Below are positions 23,847-33,923 of a stretch of 64,000 nt of DNA, one piece after another. Source of the DNA: Cercospora beticola (lineage: Eukaryota; Ascomycota; Dothideomycetes; Mycosphaerellales; Mycosphaerellaceae); the NCBI RefSeq assembly GCF_033473495.1, contig NC_088942.1, positions 1,488,001 through 1,552,000 of the forward strand, in the 5' to 3' direction. The position numbers were made by a program, and so were the translations under genes. The notes beneath the pieces were generated by a model that made no database searches, was not told the origin of the DNA, and saw only the letters and a list, made by a program, of their open reading frames with translations. Position 1 is the stretch's first letter; every line of letters begins with the position of its first letter.

Positions 23847-24708
23847 TCAGAGTCTTGCTTTTTCGGTGCTCAGCTCCGGATCCAGTTCAGTCGTGCACAG
23901 AATGCACGTATCCCGCAGCGCCGGCAATCTCGACTCGTGGTTCACCTTCTGGTAGTCTTCACTCGCCAGCATATCGGTAAAATGGCGGATACCTAAATCG
24001 ACAAGTCAGCCTTCTACACCAAGCACAGCATCATAGACCAATTCAGAGATACTTACTCGGATAATGTGCCAAAGCAATCTCATCCCATCCATACCTATCC
24101 TCACCATGCGTCTTCTGATCCGGCACAACTTTCCCCACAATCTTCGCATTCCCACCTCTCTTCTTCCCGATACTCTCCCCAAACGCCTTTCCATACTTCA
24201 AATAACTCTCATGCGCTTCCCGTCCTGGCTTGAACGACAACAAATTCATCATGCTCACAGCACCATTCTGTCCCAATTCAAATGACTGACTCCAAGACAA
24301 CACATCATCATTCAACTCCAACCCTTGACTCGAATTCGCCATTTTGGGCTTCGATAGCGAGCCTGTGAGTTCGGGTACATCGCCTTGCTGAGGATGAAGT
24401 AATTTGTCGTTCTTCTGAGGGAAATCTTTCAGGATTGCGGATGGGACGCCGGCTGTAATGCTCCAGTGTTGGTTGACCCAGTCATCGCCGAGGTATGTGT
24501 CTGGAATCTGTGAGGAAGCGGGTAGTATGATGAGTAGATCCCAGTGTGTATTGAGAAGATGCGTGGAGAGCTTTTCGGGCTTGATGATCCAGCGGACGAC
24601 TTTGGATGTGACGAGTGGTTTGAGAGAGTATGATTTGAGAGCGCGGAGGTATTGAGGGATTGTGGCGTTGGGTGCCAATGCGATGAGGTGGAGGGTTGTG
24701 AGTGGCAT
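23847..24708 (-). CDS. DUF1330-like protein (dimeric alpha-beta barrel type)
   Basis: Minus-strand exons 24708-24057 and 23992-23847, with a 64-bp intron, give 265 residues. The N-terminal part (LTTLHLIALAPNATIPQYL) is a small alpha/beta region. The C-terminal half contains NGAVSMMNLLSFKPG, YLKYGKAFGESIGKK, WDEIALAHYPSIRHFTDMLA and SRLPALRDTCIL, the pattern of the DUF1330/dimeric alpha-beta barrel (ABM-like) families. The intron falls in HYPS|IRHF and the join restores the barrel. Members are small cytosolic proteins of unsettled chemistry. Its stop lies 14 bases from the end of the converging Gly-rich gene. Confidence 0.78.
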
Positions 24709-25088
24709 GTTTGAAGAAGTGCTCGATTCCGGTGCTGGAGGAATTGAGAATGATTTGGTTTGAAGGAAAAGTGTCTTACACTTTACAAAGACGTACTCTA
24801 GTTGTTATTGCGAGCCGTGATGAGGAGGCACTTGTCAAGGTGACGTTGTTGATCTCTCATCAGCTTCTTCCGCTTGGCCTCGGCAAAACAGTGACAAGAC
24901 CCCTGCAAGTCGCGTCCTTCTTCACGACTTCATGTTCAGCTTTGGAAATAAACTCTTTCATGGTATCAATTGAGACGTCGCGCCAACCGCTGAATCCAGT
25001 CTCATAAGCAGGTAAATCACAGAAAGATAAGCTCACGTTGACGACGCCCAGCAGATATCATCATCATCGCGTCTCAAGCCTTTCCACC
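24709..25088. other. Intergenic
   Basis: About 380 bp between two minus-strand genes. No coding or RNA signal is seen. Confidence 0.4.
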
Positions 25089-26927
25089 TCACGTCCAGCT
25101 TCCACGTCTGATCGGTGTTCCTCTGCCACGTCCTCTGCCACCACCCCTTCCGCGTCTCGATGGCTCCCGATCTTGTCGTGGCATTCTGTCACCTCGCCCA
25201 GAGTATCCAGCCCGTCGAATGTCCGCTGCACGCTGTGCCTCAAGTTCATCATGCGCTTGACGCAGCTGCTCTGCTCTAGCAACTCTCACATCATCCTCAA
25301 CGCCAGCGAGACCCGTATCTGCAGAACCGGCACGACTGGCATAGACCTGCGGCTCATATGCGTCCATCTCGATATGACCCTCTGGAGATCTCCCTTCTTC
25401 GAGTCCCTCCTCTTCGCATGTCTCTAGAGGAGACCCAATGACCGACAGGGACGATGGTCTACGACTACGCACCGGATTCGGGGGTCTCGTTCTTTGCCCT
25501 TGTCCGTTGACAAGACCGGCCCGCACCAAGGCTGGATTGTGACCTGGGCGCAAGCTATTGGCGTGGCTGAGCACAGGACGGCCCAAGACCTCTCTGCCCG
25601 GTATGGCCATATCCGGTGTTATTGCCGGTCGTTTGCCAAAGCCACCGGTGCTCATTCTTCGAGAACGTTTGGCTACTTCACTCGGCTTTGCTAGCCGACC
25701 AAGCTTGAAGGGTGCTAGGAGTCGCTCAATTACACTCTTCGTCCTTGACCTAAGTCCAACAGGGTCTGTTCGCTGCCTTTTGACGCGGTCCATCGGCGCA
25801 TGGGACGACGACGTTCCGTCGAGACTGGGAGTAAACCACGGTATTGGCGTGGTATTTTGGTGCTGATCGAATGCAGTTCTGACCGCATCACTGATCAAGG
25901 TCCGGATGTCTTCTGCACTTGCAGAGGTGCCGATTCTCCGCGAAGACCTTCTATTCACGCTTGGTGCTGTCTCCGCAATGCTCGCAGTCTCCTCAGGCGC
26001 TGGCGTTGGCATTTGGACTCTAGGTGGGTTAAAAGCCTGCTCCACTTGATTCTCCCACCAATCTACACCATGCCATTCCATCTCATATTCTTCAGATCGA
26101 GCATCCGTATTTATGTTCGCAGGACCCTCCAGCTGTGGGCCGGTTGCATCGTGAGAATTCTGGTCTGCGCTCGCGGCGCCTTCGACGTCTCCACCAGAGT
26201 CCTGGCGCAGCCTGTCAATGCTGCTGACGCCATTCACTGGCCCCCGATCACCACCCGAGGCTCCCTCCATAGTCAAGTCGAAGTCTTCGCCAACATTCTC
26301 GATTCTCGGCCCCAGCAAGGACGACCGTGGAGTATTCAGATCGCCATTGAGCAGCTCGCGAGGCGATGCCTGCAAATCGGCGTTAAACCCAGGAATTTGT
26401 CCTCTGCCCTTCGCAGAAGAAGCTATTGTCCCATGTTGCGACAAGCGCTGCCATATAGGAGTTTGCGACTCTGTTGGGCGACGCACAGTAGAGTTCGGAA
26501 ATCTTTCTGTGACGTTGTCCGCAGGCGCACGGCGACGAGGACCAGGAGAAGGAGGATCGCTTGACTCTCCCGGCCGCCTGGTCGTGATCAGTGGCTGGAC
26601 AAAGTTGCGCGTGATGGTCTCCCTCTTTGGTGCGAAAGGATCCGGTCGCGCTAGCCTAGGGAAGGTGGACTCCCTCGCTTTTGGACGATTCGCGCTCCCC
26701 CGTGACTCGGGATGCACTCGACTGCCAGCAGCAACTCCTGACTGCTGGAGGTTGTCGTATAGCGGACCTGGTGGCAGCTGAGCATCCCCTGTTGATGTGG
26801 TATAACCATTCACTTTGTGCGAGTCGCTTGCGACTGATGCGCTCTGCAGACCGTTTGTCGCACGTTGCGCGGAGCGGTCTGCAGCGCCATTGCGTCCCGT
26901 CGGTATTTGCCTGCTCTCGCGAGCCAT
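25089..26927 (-). CDS. Intrinsically disordered protein with RGG-type C-terminus, unknown
   Basis: A single minus-strand exon of 612 residues from the ATG at 26927 (MARESRQIP). The frame is open upstream to 27185, but that extension looks like leader. Almost the whole chain is low-complexity polar sequence (Ser, Pro, Arg, Gly) with one Trp-containing island (EMEWHGVDWWENQVEQAF, ~residue 285) and a short helical stretch (AEDIRTLISDAVRTAFDQ). The C-terminal ~80 residues hold a helix-forming segment (RVARAEQLRQAHDELEAQRAADI) and end in RGRGGGRGRGRGTPIRRG, an RGG-type RNA-binding or methylation tail. I do not recognise the family. A nuclear or RNA-granule role is only suggested by the tail. Confidence 0.75.
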   Translation of the reverse strand: MARESRQIPTGRNGAADRSAQRATNGLQSASVASDSHKVNGYTTSTGDAQLPPGPLYDNLQQSGVAAGSRVHPESRGSANRPKARESTFPRLARPDPFAPKRETITRNFVQPLITTRRPGESSDPPSPGPRRRAPADNVTERFPNSTVRRPTESQTPIWQRLSQHGTIASSAKGRGQIPGFNADLQASPRELLNGDLNTPRSSLLGPRIENVGEDFDLTMEGASGGDRGPVNGVSSIDRLRQDSGGDVEGAASADQNSHDATGPQLEGPANINTDARSEEYEMEWHGVDWWENQVEQAFNPPRVQMPTPAPEETASIAETAPSVNRRSSRRIGTSASAEDIRTLISDAVRTAFDQHQNTTPIPWFTPSLDGTSSSHAPMDRVKRQRTDPVGLRSRTKSVIERLLAPFKLGRLAKPSEVAKRSRRMSTGGFGKRPAITPDMAIPGREVLGRPVLSHANSLRPGHNPALVRAGLVNGQGQRTRPPNPVRSRRPSSLSVIGSPLETCEEEGLEEGRSPEGHIEMDAYEPQVYASRAGSADTGLAGVEDDVRVARAEQLRQAHDELEAQRAADIRRAGYSGRGDRMPRQDREPSRRGRGGGRGRGRGTPIRRGSWT

Positions 26928-27459
26928 GCTCGCGGAGAGATCACGTCTCGTTGTCGCAGTGTAAGTATCGATGTAATGCTCAAATGAATATACTAATGAT
27001 GCAATAGCCGTAAAGCAGCAGAAAGAGCAAGATGTGTCGCCAGGGTGGAAGCACACATTTATGGGTGGAGCATCCCATAGTGATTGTCTGGCCGCACCGT
27101 ACCATAGAGCTATGGGAAAATCGCGAATTCGATTGAGCTGGTTGGTCCTGCACGGGAAGCATCGCAATCTACCTGCGGCACTCATTCTTGATCAAGTACA
27201 CCGCGCAGCGAGTGCGCACGGATGAGATGGCAACAATTTTCATGATATCAACTACTTACGAGGTGTGAGGCGATGCCAGATCGCACCTGCATTCAATGCG
27301 TCTTCTCAACAGTCAGGCCGTGCAGCACAAAACGTTTGACCGCTTACGCCCTCTTGTTACTCTGACATGTGGTCAACCCGGTGACTGAGCACTCCGGCTT
27401 TACCGGAAGCTCTGTATTCTTGGGCTTGAACTTGCTATTCGGCCCACCGCGTTTTTGAC
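26928..27459. other. Intergenic
   Basis: About 530 bp holding the leader of the RGG-tail gene and the 3' flank of the Ser/Thr-rich gene. Nothing further is seen. Confidence 0.4.
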
Positions 27460-30327
27460 TCACATACTGTTTTGTCGAGTCTTGCCTGCATCACACGAGC
27501 TATCTGCCCAGCGCGCTTTGATGTCGTCGGCAAAGAATGTACGAGGCTCAGAACCGCGAACTGCGCGCATGCGTATGCCGCTGAGGTTGCGAAAAGTCTC
27601 GGGGAATTCCACGGTCGTCAGTTGGCAGTTGCGGTAGCTCTCGCACGCTGGCAGAGTGAAGTTCTTGGAGTATGTCGGCACGTCGTCCTTGACCGTGCTG
27701 TTCCATGTATAGCCTGTGACTTCCATGGTGCAAGGCGCAGTCTGGCTGTCACAACCCAAAGCAGCACTGTGAGCGTCGAAAAAGAAGGCTGGGTTGCCTT
27801 CGTGATACGGCCCATCAGCGATCTCCCCAGGCTCTAAATCGTTCGAGATTGGTGGAGCAGGTCCCGCTTTCAGGCCGGTGCCATTCGCGAGAAAAACGGC
27901 GACATTCGGTGGACTGGCTGGGGCGAAGGGCTCGATCGGTGGAGGTGCATAGACATAGCCGCCACTGAAAAGCATGTGCTTGTATGGCCTAAGGCTGAGT
28001 GGAGGTTGTTGTGTGATGTCAGAAGTGCCGTTGCCACTGTTTGGTGAGCTCGTGGCGTTCCACGACGTCGTCTGGCGTTTGATCAGTCGAGCACTACCAG
28101 GACGGAACATCGGCAAGTCGTCGAAGTTCATCGTGAAGTTGCCTTGCTCGCCACAAGTCGAAGCAGGACTGATAGCTGACGAGGTTATCGTGCCGGTAGC
28201 GCTAGCGTTGAGCGAGCGCTGCGACGACGTGCTTGCAAATGTGCTGGTGGTAAAGCTAGTGCTGCTGGAGACACTCGATGGTGTTGCCATTCCGCTGCTG
28301 GAAGTTCCAGTAGAGGAGCCAGGAGCAGTCGTCACTGCATCAGATTGGGTGGCCGAGGGGACTGCTGTCGTCGTCCACGTGGACGCTGTAGCAGTAGCAG
28401 TAGCAGCGGAAATACGGACGGTAGAGAAAGATCCGCGATTGGCAGCGGAATCCGTTGAAGAGAGCGTGCTACCCGAGATGGGCGTAGCAGTAGAAGACAG
28501 GCTGGAGGCCACCGAAGCGGGCCCGGTGCTTGTCAATCCTTGGACAGCGGGCGTTGTAGCCGAAATGCCAAGTCCCGTCGATGTAGACGATGCTGGATTT
28601 GTAGCTGTGCTCCCAGACGATATGAGTACAGAGAAGAATCCAAGAGTAGACATCACAGTGCTGCTCGGTGAAGTGCTGTTAGCCTTCGTGATGGAAGTCG
28701 TACTTGCTGAAGCAGCAGATGTGGAGGCTGGCTGGCCTGTATTCTCGCCCGTAGCAGCGGTTGTGGACATTGCGGAGGAGCTGTGCGCTGTGTACGCAAG
28801 TAGAGTGGTGGAAGCTGATCGAGATGCGGCTCCGATAGTCTGATGAAATTCATCTGAGGCTGAGCTGGTGGCGCGATTCGTCCCAGTGTTGCCAGAGATA
28901 GACGTGGCCGCGGTAGTACCATGGGTCACCGTCATACTCATGGCGGTGGCTCGAGAAGCGGAAGAGCTCGATAGTCCCGACATTGTCGGGAATGCAATGC
29001 TTGTGCTGTACGAGACAGCGGAGGTGCCCAAGGTGTAGGTCATGGTAATCGGTTGCTGATCACCGCTCATCGTAGATGCGGAGCCGTTGACTGCAGGCGA
29101 GATGGTCTGCAAGATCACCTCGCCAAGGGTGGCAGTCACTAACTGGGTGCTGGTCGACGTTGTGATATCGTCATGACCAAAGTAGACCACGCGTGTGAAC
29201 TTGGTGAAGCGCGGCGGCGGTGTGCTAGCGACTTCCGTTGTTGAAGCAGCGGTCTGCGTGCTGGAGGTATTCCAGCCGACGCTGTTGATGCCAGTAAAGC
29301 CAGTGCGAGAAGACGGTGGTGGAGAGACCCTCGACAACGAGCGGGTGATATAGTTGGTGCTGGTCAACGTGGTGGTCAATGCCGAGCTCAAGACACTAAA
29401 GGCCGTAGAGCTGTAGGCTGGTGGTGTGAAGGTTGTGAGTAGCTTGGTTCGAGAATCTTCGCTGGCAGCAGAGATCTGTGGTGGACTGGCCGACGCCAAA
29501 GGCACTGGGACGACAGTCACGAAAGAAGTGGCTATGTTGAGGGAAGCGCCACTGGAAGGAGATGCCCCGCTCTGCCACACTGTACTGCCGCCGACGACCT
29601 GGAAGGTGTACGAAGCGGCTTTAGAAGATAGACTCGAGGCTGCTGTCGAGCCTTGAGCTGCTTGGATCGTGGTAAACACGGTAGCAGTGACGGTGATCGC
29701 TCCCGAACGTAATCCTGGTGGAGTTGAGGGGCTCTCCTCCACAGTGATGGTTGTGGTGCGAGACACGATAGTCGTGATAGTCGAGACGGTGGTGTAAGAT
29801 GTCGACGAAGAAGAGCTGGAAACGATGGCGGCACCTTCAACTGATTTCGCTGGAGGGTATGCGGTGGCGGTAATGGTTTCCGTGTAAGGGATGAAGACTG
29901 TCGAAGTGCTGGCAGAGCATTCGGCAGACACCCTAGTCGCATTGAGTAAGCTATCAAGCACAAACCAGAGAGAACCAAAACAAAGCGTGAAGCAGATGAG
30001 GGTCACGATCATCGGCTCTATTCCGCGGTGTGCAAATCGTTTCCACCAGTAGGTCGATGTGATCCATTGTACTGTGAGAGCGAATGTTCCGTGGACAGCT
30101 TGCGCCCAAGTCCCGGCCCTCGCAGCCAGTTTTTGCGTCGCCGTCTGCACGTATTGCACACTTTGCTCCGGGAACTGCTCCAGGACCGAATCCTTGCGGC
30201 CATGAATGTCGTACAGAGGGTCTTGCAGGTTGATTGCCGGCCACGTCTGTAGTGACACGGTTTGTGATGTCTCGCTAGACTTGGCTGCGCTCTTCCGCTT
30301 GTTCTGCGCTCTCTTCCCTCTGGCCAT
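27460..30327 (-). CDS. Large Ser/Thr-rich type II membrane surface protein
   Basis: One minus-strand exon of 955 residues from the ATG at 30327 (MARGKRAQNKRKSAAK). A basic cytosolic N-terminus of ~100 residues precedes one TM helix (MIVTLICFTLCFGSLWFVLD), giving type II topology. Then ~580 residues are almost only Ser, Thr, Ala, Pro and Val, a heavily O-glycosylated stalk. The C-terminal ~230 residues form a folded, Cys-containing domain (CGEQGNFTMNFDDLP at its start; ALGCDSQTAPCTMEVTGY; LPACESYRNCQLTTVEF; FFADDIKARW), with several N-glycosylation sites. The domain resembles C-terminal carbohydrate-binding-like modules of fungal wall proteins; I give no family number. A role as a cell-wall sensor or adhesin is inference. 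A possible alternative first exon lies upstream (30628-30534). Confidence 0.8.
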   Translation of the reverse strand: MARGKRAQNKRKSAAKSSETSQTVSLQTWPAINLQDPLYDIHGRKDSVLEQFPEQSVQYVQTATQKLAARAGTWAQAVHGTFALTVQWITSTYWWKRFAHRGIEPMIVTLICFTLCFGSLWFVLDSLLNATRVSAECSASTSTVFIPYTETITATAYPPAKSVEGAAIVSSSSSSTSYTTVSTITTIVSRTTTITVEESPSTPPGLRSGAITVTATVFTTIQAAQGSTAASSLSSKAASYTFQVVGGSTVWQSGASPSSGASLNIATSFVTVVPVPLASASPPQISAASEDSRTKLLTTFTPPAYSSTAFSVLSSALTTTLTSTNYITRSLSRVSPPPSSRTGFTGINSVGWNTSSTQTAASTTEVASTPPPRFTKFTRVVYFGHDDITTSTSTQLVTATLGEVILQTISPAVNGSASTMSGDQQPITMTYTLGTSAVSYSTSIAFPTMSGLSSSSASRATAMSMTVTHGTTAATSISGNTGTNRATSSASDEFHQTIGAASRSASTTLLAYTAHSSSAMSTTAATGENTGQPASTSAASASTTSITKANSTSPSSTVMSTLGFFSVLISSGSTATNPASSTSTGLGISATTPAVQGLTSTGPASVASSLSSTATPISGSTLSSTDSAANRGSFSTVRISAATATATASTWTTTAVPSATQSDAVTTAPGSSTGTSSSGMATPSSVSSSTSFTTSTFASTSSQRSLNASATGTITSSAISPASTCGEQGNFTMNFDDLPMFRPGSARLIKRQTTSWNATSSPNSGNGTSDITQQPPLSLRPYKHMLFSGGYVYAPPPIEPFAPASPPNVAVFLANGTGLKAGPAPPISNDLEPGEIADGPYHEGNPAFFFDAHSAALGCDSQTAPCTMEVTGYTWNSTVKDDVPTYSKNFTLPACESYRNCQLTTVEFPETFRNLSGIRMRAVRGSEPRTFFADDIKARWADSSCDAGKTRQNSM

Positions 30328-30533
30328 ATTGAAAGGAGGCGAACATATGCTGTTCAAGATGCTTGGGGAGGGTGTGCTCGTGTAACGAAAATTCGAGATG
30401 CTGTCCATGCTGGAGACGGAGACGGGTGCGGTGTCTGACCGAGTGCCCTGGGTGATTCGAGAGGACCAGGAGATCCAGACGTGAGGCAAGAGGAGGCGGG
30501 AGTCGAGTGCAGGGCAACAAGAGATGTACTTAC

Positions 30534-30628
30534 CCAGCAGTGCTGTTCGCAACGATTGTCGCGTTCCAGTTCCTGCCTTCAGCGACCGCAAATGCGGCCG
30601 CAAGGAGGGCGACGAGCTTTGGCTTCAT
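30534..30628 (-). other. Possible alternative first exon encoding a signal peptide
   Basis: ATG at 30628 opens MKPKLVALLAAAFAVAEG, a textbook secretion signal, followed by RNWNATIVANSTAG and a GTAAGT donor at 30533. Splicing to the acceptor ending at 30410 (CTCCAG) joins in frame to the Ser/Thr-rich gene, adding about 59 residues. The signal peptide conflicts with the type II topology of the downstream protein, so this may be an alternative isoform, a separate small ORF or chance. Confidence 0.3.
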
Positions 30629-32167
30629 GGCGAGGAAGTGCCTCCGGTCTGAATGAGTGACTGCGGTGAGTGGCGATGAACGAGTGCGGTCCGCGAAAGA
30701 GACAGTAAAGAGCGTGAGGTGGTGGTAAGGAGAGAAGCAAAGATGGACGTGTTGTTGTTGACGCGGTCGCGACAGTGCGGTAGGTGCAGTGCAGTCGCGT
30801 CCAGCTTCACCTGCAGCTAGTGCAAACGTCTTGACTTGTCGAGGCAGGAACGGGTTGTGGCAACGGCATCACGACTGAGGCATCTATATACCTGTCAACT
30901 TGATGTGGACCTACATGTCTTCTCCAGTGTGCTGCCATCTCAGCGCCTCACAAGTCCTAGCATGTGCAATGCCTAGCGCGACTTCATATTTCACATGGTA
31001 TCGCCGGACCCATCTTCGGTGCCACGGTGCGCACATGAAGGGCAACACGTCGCCGGCACAGAGCGAAGTCGCACGTCGCGAAGAAGATGAGTAGCTCGGG
31101 CTCATTCGCAATCTGCTGCATCGTTGTACGGGATGTGCGTATGCAGTCGAGGAGTGCTTGGTTGTGCTGACGCCAAGGCACTGGTTGTTCTTGAACACTT
31201 CCATCAGGCTGAAGCAGATCAGCATCTCGAGAGGGCCATGTCGCCCGCCCAGCATGGTCGAACTCGTTTCCCGGTCGTCACGTTGTGACACGTCGATGCT
31301 GCTGCTGTGAGACCTGGAGCCAGGGGCTTCGTGCGCAATCGTTCTGTCACTCCAGGCGCGCACCAAAGAGTCGTCCACGCGTCAGCAATGCCGAACAGAA
31401 CTCATCAAAGTCACCGGATACCCCATTGATCACCTTCCGATGTCCATGCCGCCTTTTACAATATGCAAGTGTATGGAGAAGATGTCTTTCCATCAGTCAG
31501 CTTATCCTCATCATTATCGCCCTGCCTTATCCCATCAAGGTCACATGGCACCTGACCATGCGCATCCTGCCTCTTTCCAGTATCTCCTCCATCCCACGCG
31601 GGCCTTCTGTGCGAGAGGGAGTACCTGAGACATTTGTCCGATGATAGCCCTGTGAGCTTCGAGAGCTCGTCAGGTGGCTATGACAGCACTACATCTCACC
31701 GCATCCGATGTGTATTAGTAGGGCCAGCTGCCGTCGCTGCCTCTGCTCGATGTCGTCCAGGCTTTCACGCGTCGAGACTGGGAGTTGAGAGCATCCGAAA
31801 CACTGAAGGGTCAGTCCTCAGCCGCCTTGAAGCGACGCCGAGATTAGCAAATCTACGCTGGCGGTCACGCAAAGGGTCTGTCCGCCGAGTCAGAGCGGGC
31901 TGTCAATTGATTCTGAGGCGCGATAGGCATGCTATAATATCATGATGCATGCAGCTGCCACGTTCCCCCTCTAATCAGTAGCAGAGGGCGCGTGTACAAA
32001 TACGAATTCTCCGGTCCTCTTTGCATCGCCGAGCACAAGACTTTGAATTGTCTCGCGAACTGGTCAACGGTCGACGCGGAAGATTGGGACTGAGGCCGGC
32101 CGGCGCCAGCCACGCCACACCACACCCCGCATGCGCATGTGAAGCACGAGTCAAATCGGCTTTCAAA
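30629..32167. other. Divergent intergenic region
   Basis: About 1.5 kb between the Ser/Thr-rich gene (minus) and the CCCH gene (plus). Frames at 30911-31378 (minus) and 31285-31945 (plus) have no domains. No tRNA or repeat is recognised. Confidence 0.4.
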
Positions 32168-33923
32168 ATGAGCAGCTTCGCACCACACCTCCAACCCACC
32201 TCGCGCACGCCTGCCCCCACGAGCACGACCTCGAATCGTCGCCCGCAGCCTCGAACGCGCCGTTCGATCGACGTCATCGCCAGTCCGAGCCAACGCGCCA
32301 GGATGCAGGCGGAGCGAAATGGCTTACCGATAGGGAATGGCGGCGGACAGCGCGGTTTCGGTATGCCTCAGCGCATGGCCGCCAGTCCGCCCAAGAACAA
32401 GAGTATGTCGAGATGGAATACACAGTCGGCGCTGGATATTGGCTAACCGGCCAGCAGATACTCAGCATGTTCCGTGCAAGTTCTATCTGCAAGGACAGTG
32501 CCAAGCGGGGCCGATGTGCCCATTCTCACACGACATCGAGTCCACCACGAGACCAGCGCCCTGCAAGTATTTCGCGAAAGGTGGTTGTAAATTTGGGAGG
32601 AAATGCATGCTGTTACACGTCACACCAGACGGCACGATCGTCAACCAGCGATATCCTCCTCCTCAGTATCTCGCCGGCCCCGCGCAGCCACCGCCCGCCG
32701 CGTACGGCCCTCCACCGCCTGGACTTTTGTCGCTTCAAGCACAAGGGCTCGAGCAACGATCACAAGGGGAGATTCCGCCCGAATTCGAACACTATCGTTA
32801 CGGTCCGCAGAATGGCTTCGATATGCAGCATCCTGACGTGACTTACACATCGGCATCACCGAAATTTGGCTCGCCGCCTGCGAATGAGCACTTCGCTACT
32901 TCGCCGAAGCAGAAGGGCTTGTCTGTGCTGGACGCGCCTCTGCCTAATAGCTTCGACAGCAACGGTATCTCATGGGCAGCCATCCATGGACCTTCCGGCG
33001 CATTAGCTGCCTCGGTGCCCTCTCGCTTCGGCGTAGACTCACCACCGTCTTCGCTGCCTCGAAAGTCACAGCTGGGTAATCTGGCGTTGCGGGAATTACA
33101 AAACTCAGCATATGGAGGCATGGACAATGTGATCGCAAGCATGGGTTCGTCGCCTCCCAGCGGTCCGGATGAACCGCTGTCATTCGCAAAGAGGCCGCTG
33201 CACTCGACTCGTCTACGTGCATCCAGAGGAGGCATGGTTGCAACGAGCTACGGAGGGTTCGCACCTCCACCGTTTGATGATTGGGAAGGAGATGATGATG
33301 GGCATTCCGACAGAGAGGAGGAGTTGTTGCCATCCAGTCTACACGATCTCATTCCAGAGGATCGACAACGCAGAGTCTCGCGCAATGTGGAAGATTCGTC
33401 CGGGTTACGGCGCACTCCTTCCGGACATGGCACTTCCTCGGACAGCAAAGTGGGCAGCCCACACTCCTCGAGTCCCTCGCGATACAACAGCGTCTTCGCT
33501 CGTGCAGCGATGCAAAACGGCCTGGGTCACGTTGGATCGCCGCTCCGAGATTCCTCTATTCCAACGTCTCATCCCATTGGTGTCGGCGCGAATGGCGAGC
33601 TGAGTCCAAGCATCAGTAGTCCAGGACGACATGCGCAAGCGAGCATGAGTATGCTTACCCAAGGATTGGCCAGAACCAAGCTCGAGGCTGCAAGATCAGC
33701 ATCCAACGCCGCTCAAGCACAGGCTCCAACGCCGTCCAGGACTTTGTCAAATGGGTCGACCTCTGCCCGGGCCAGCATGGATCGCAACCTCAGCAGCAAT
33801 AGTATCAGCCAGCGAATCGATGAAGAGCAAGAACTGTTCGACATGGATATCGGCTCCGAAGCCAAGACGAGCAGCTCGAATGCGAACTTCGGGGCTATCG
33901 GCGGCGGAAGGACGACGAAGTAG
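32168..33923 (+). CDS. Tandem CCCH zinc-finger RNA-binding protein
   Basis: Exons 32168-32402 and 32458-33923 around a 55-bp intron (GTATGT, GGCTAAC branch, CAGCAG) give 566 residues. Two CCCH fingers of spacing C-x7-C-x5-C-x3-H lie at about residues 85-103 (CKFYLQGQC...CPFSH) and 114-132 (CKYFAKGGC...CMLLH). The N-terminal ~80 residues are basic and disordered; the remaining ~430 are Ser/Pro-rich with repeated short motifs. Tandem fingers of this class bind RNA, and fungal relatives include meiosis and mRNA-decay regulators. The intron lies just before the first finger and its removal restores NTQHVPCKF. The target RNA is unknown. Confidence 0.9.

Noticed and set aside
28000..28850. 289-codon plus-strand frame opposite the Ser/Thr-rich gene
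   Set aside because: It is the antisense of Ser/Thr/Ala codons, giving Val/Ala/Asp-rich low complexity.
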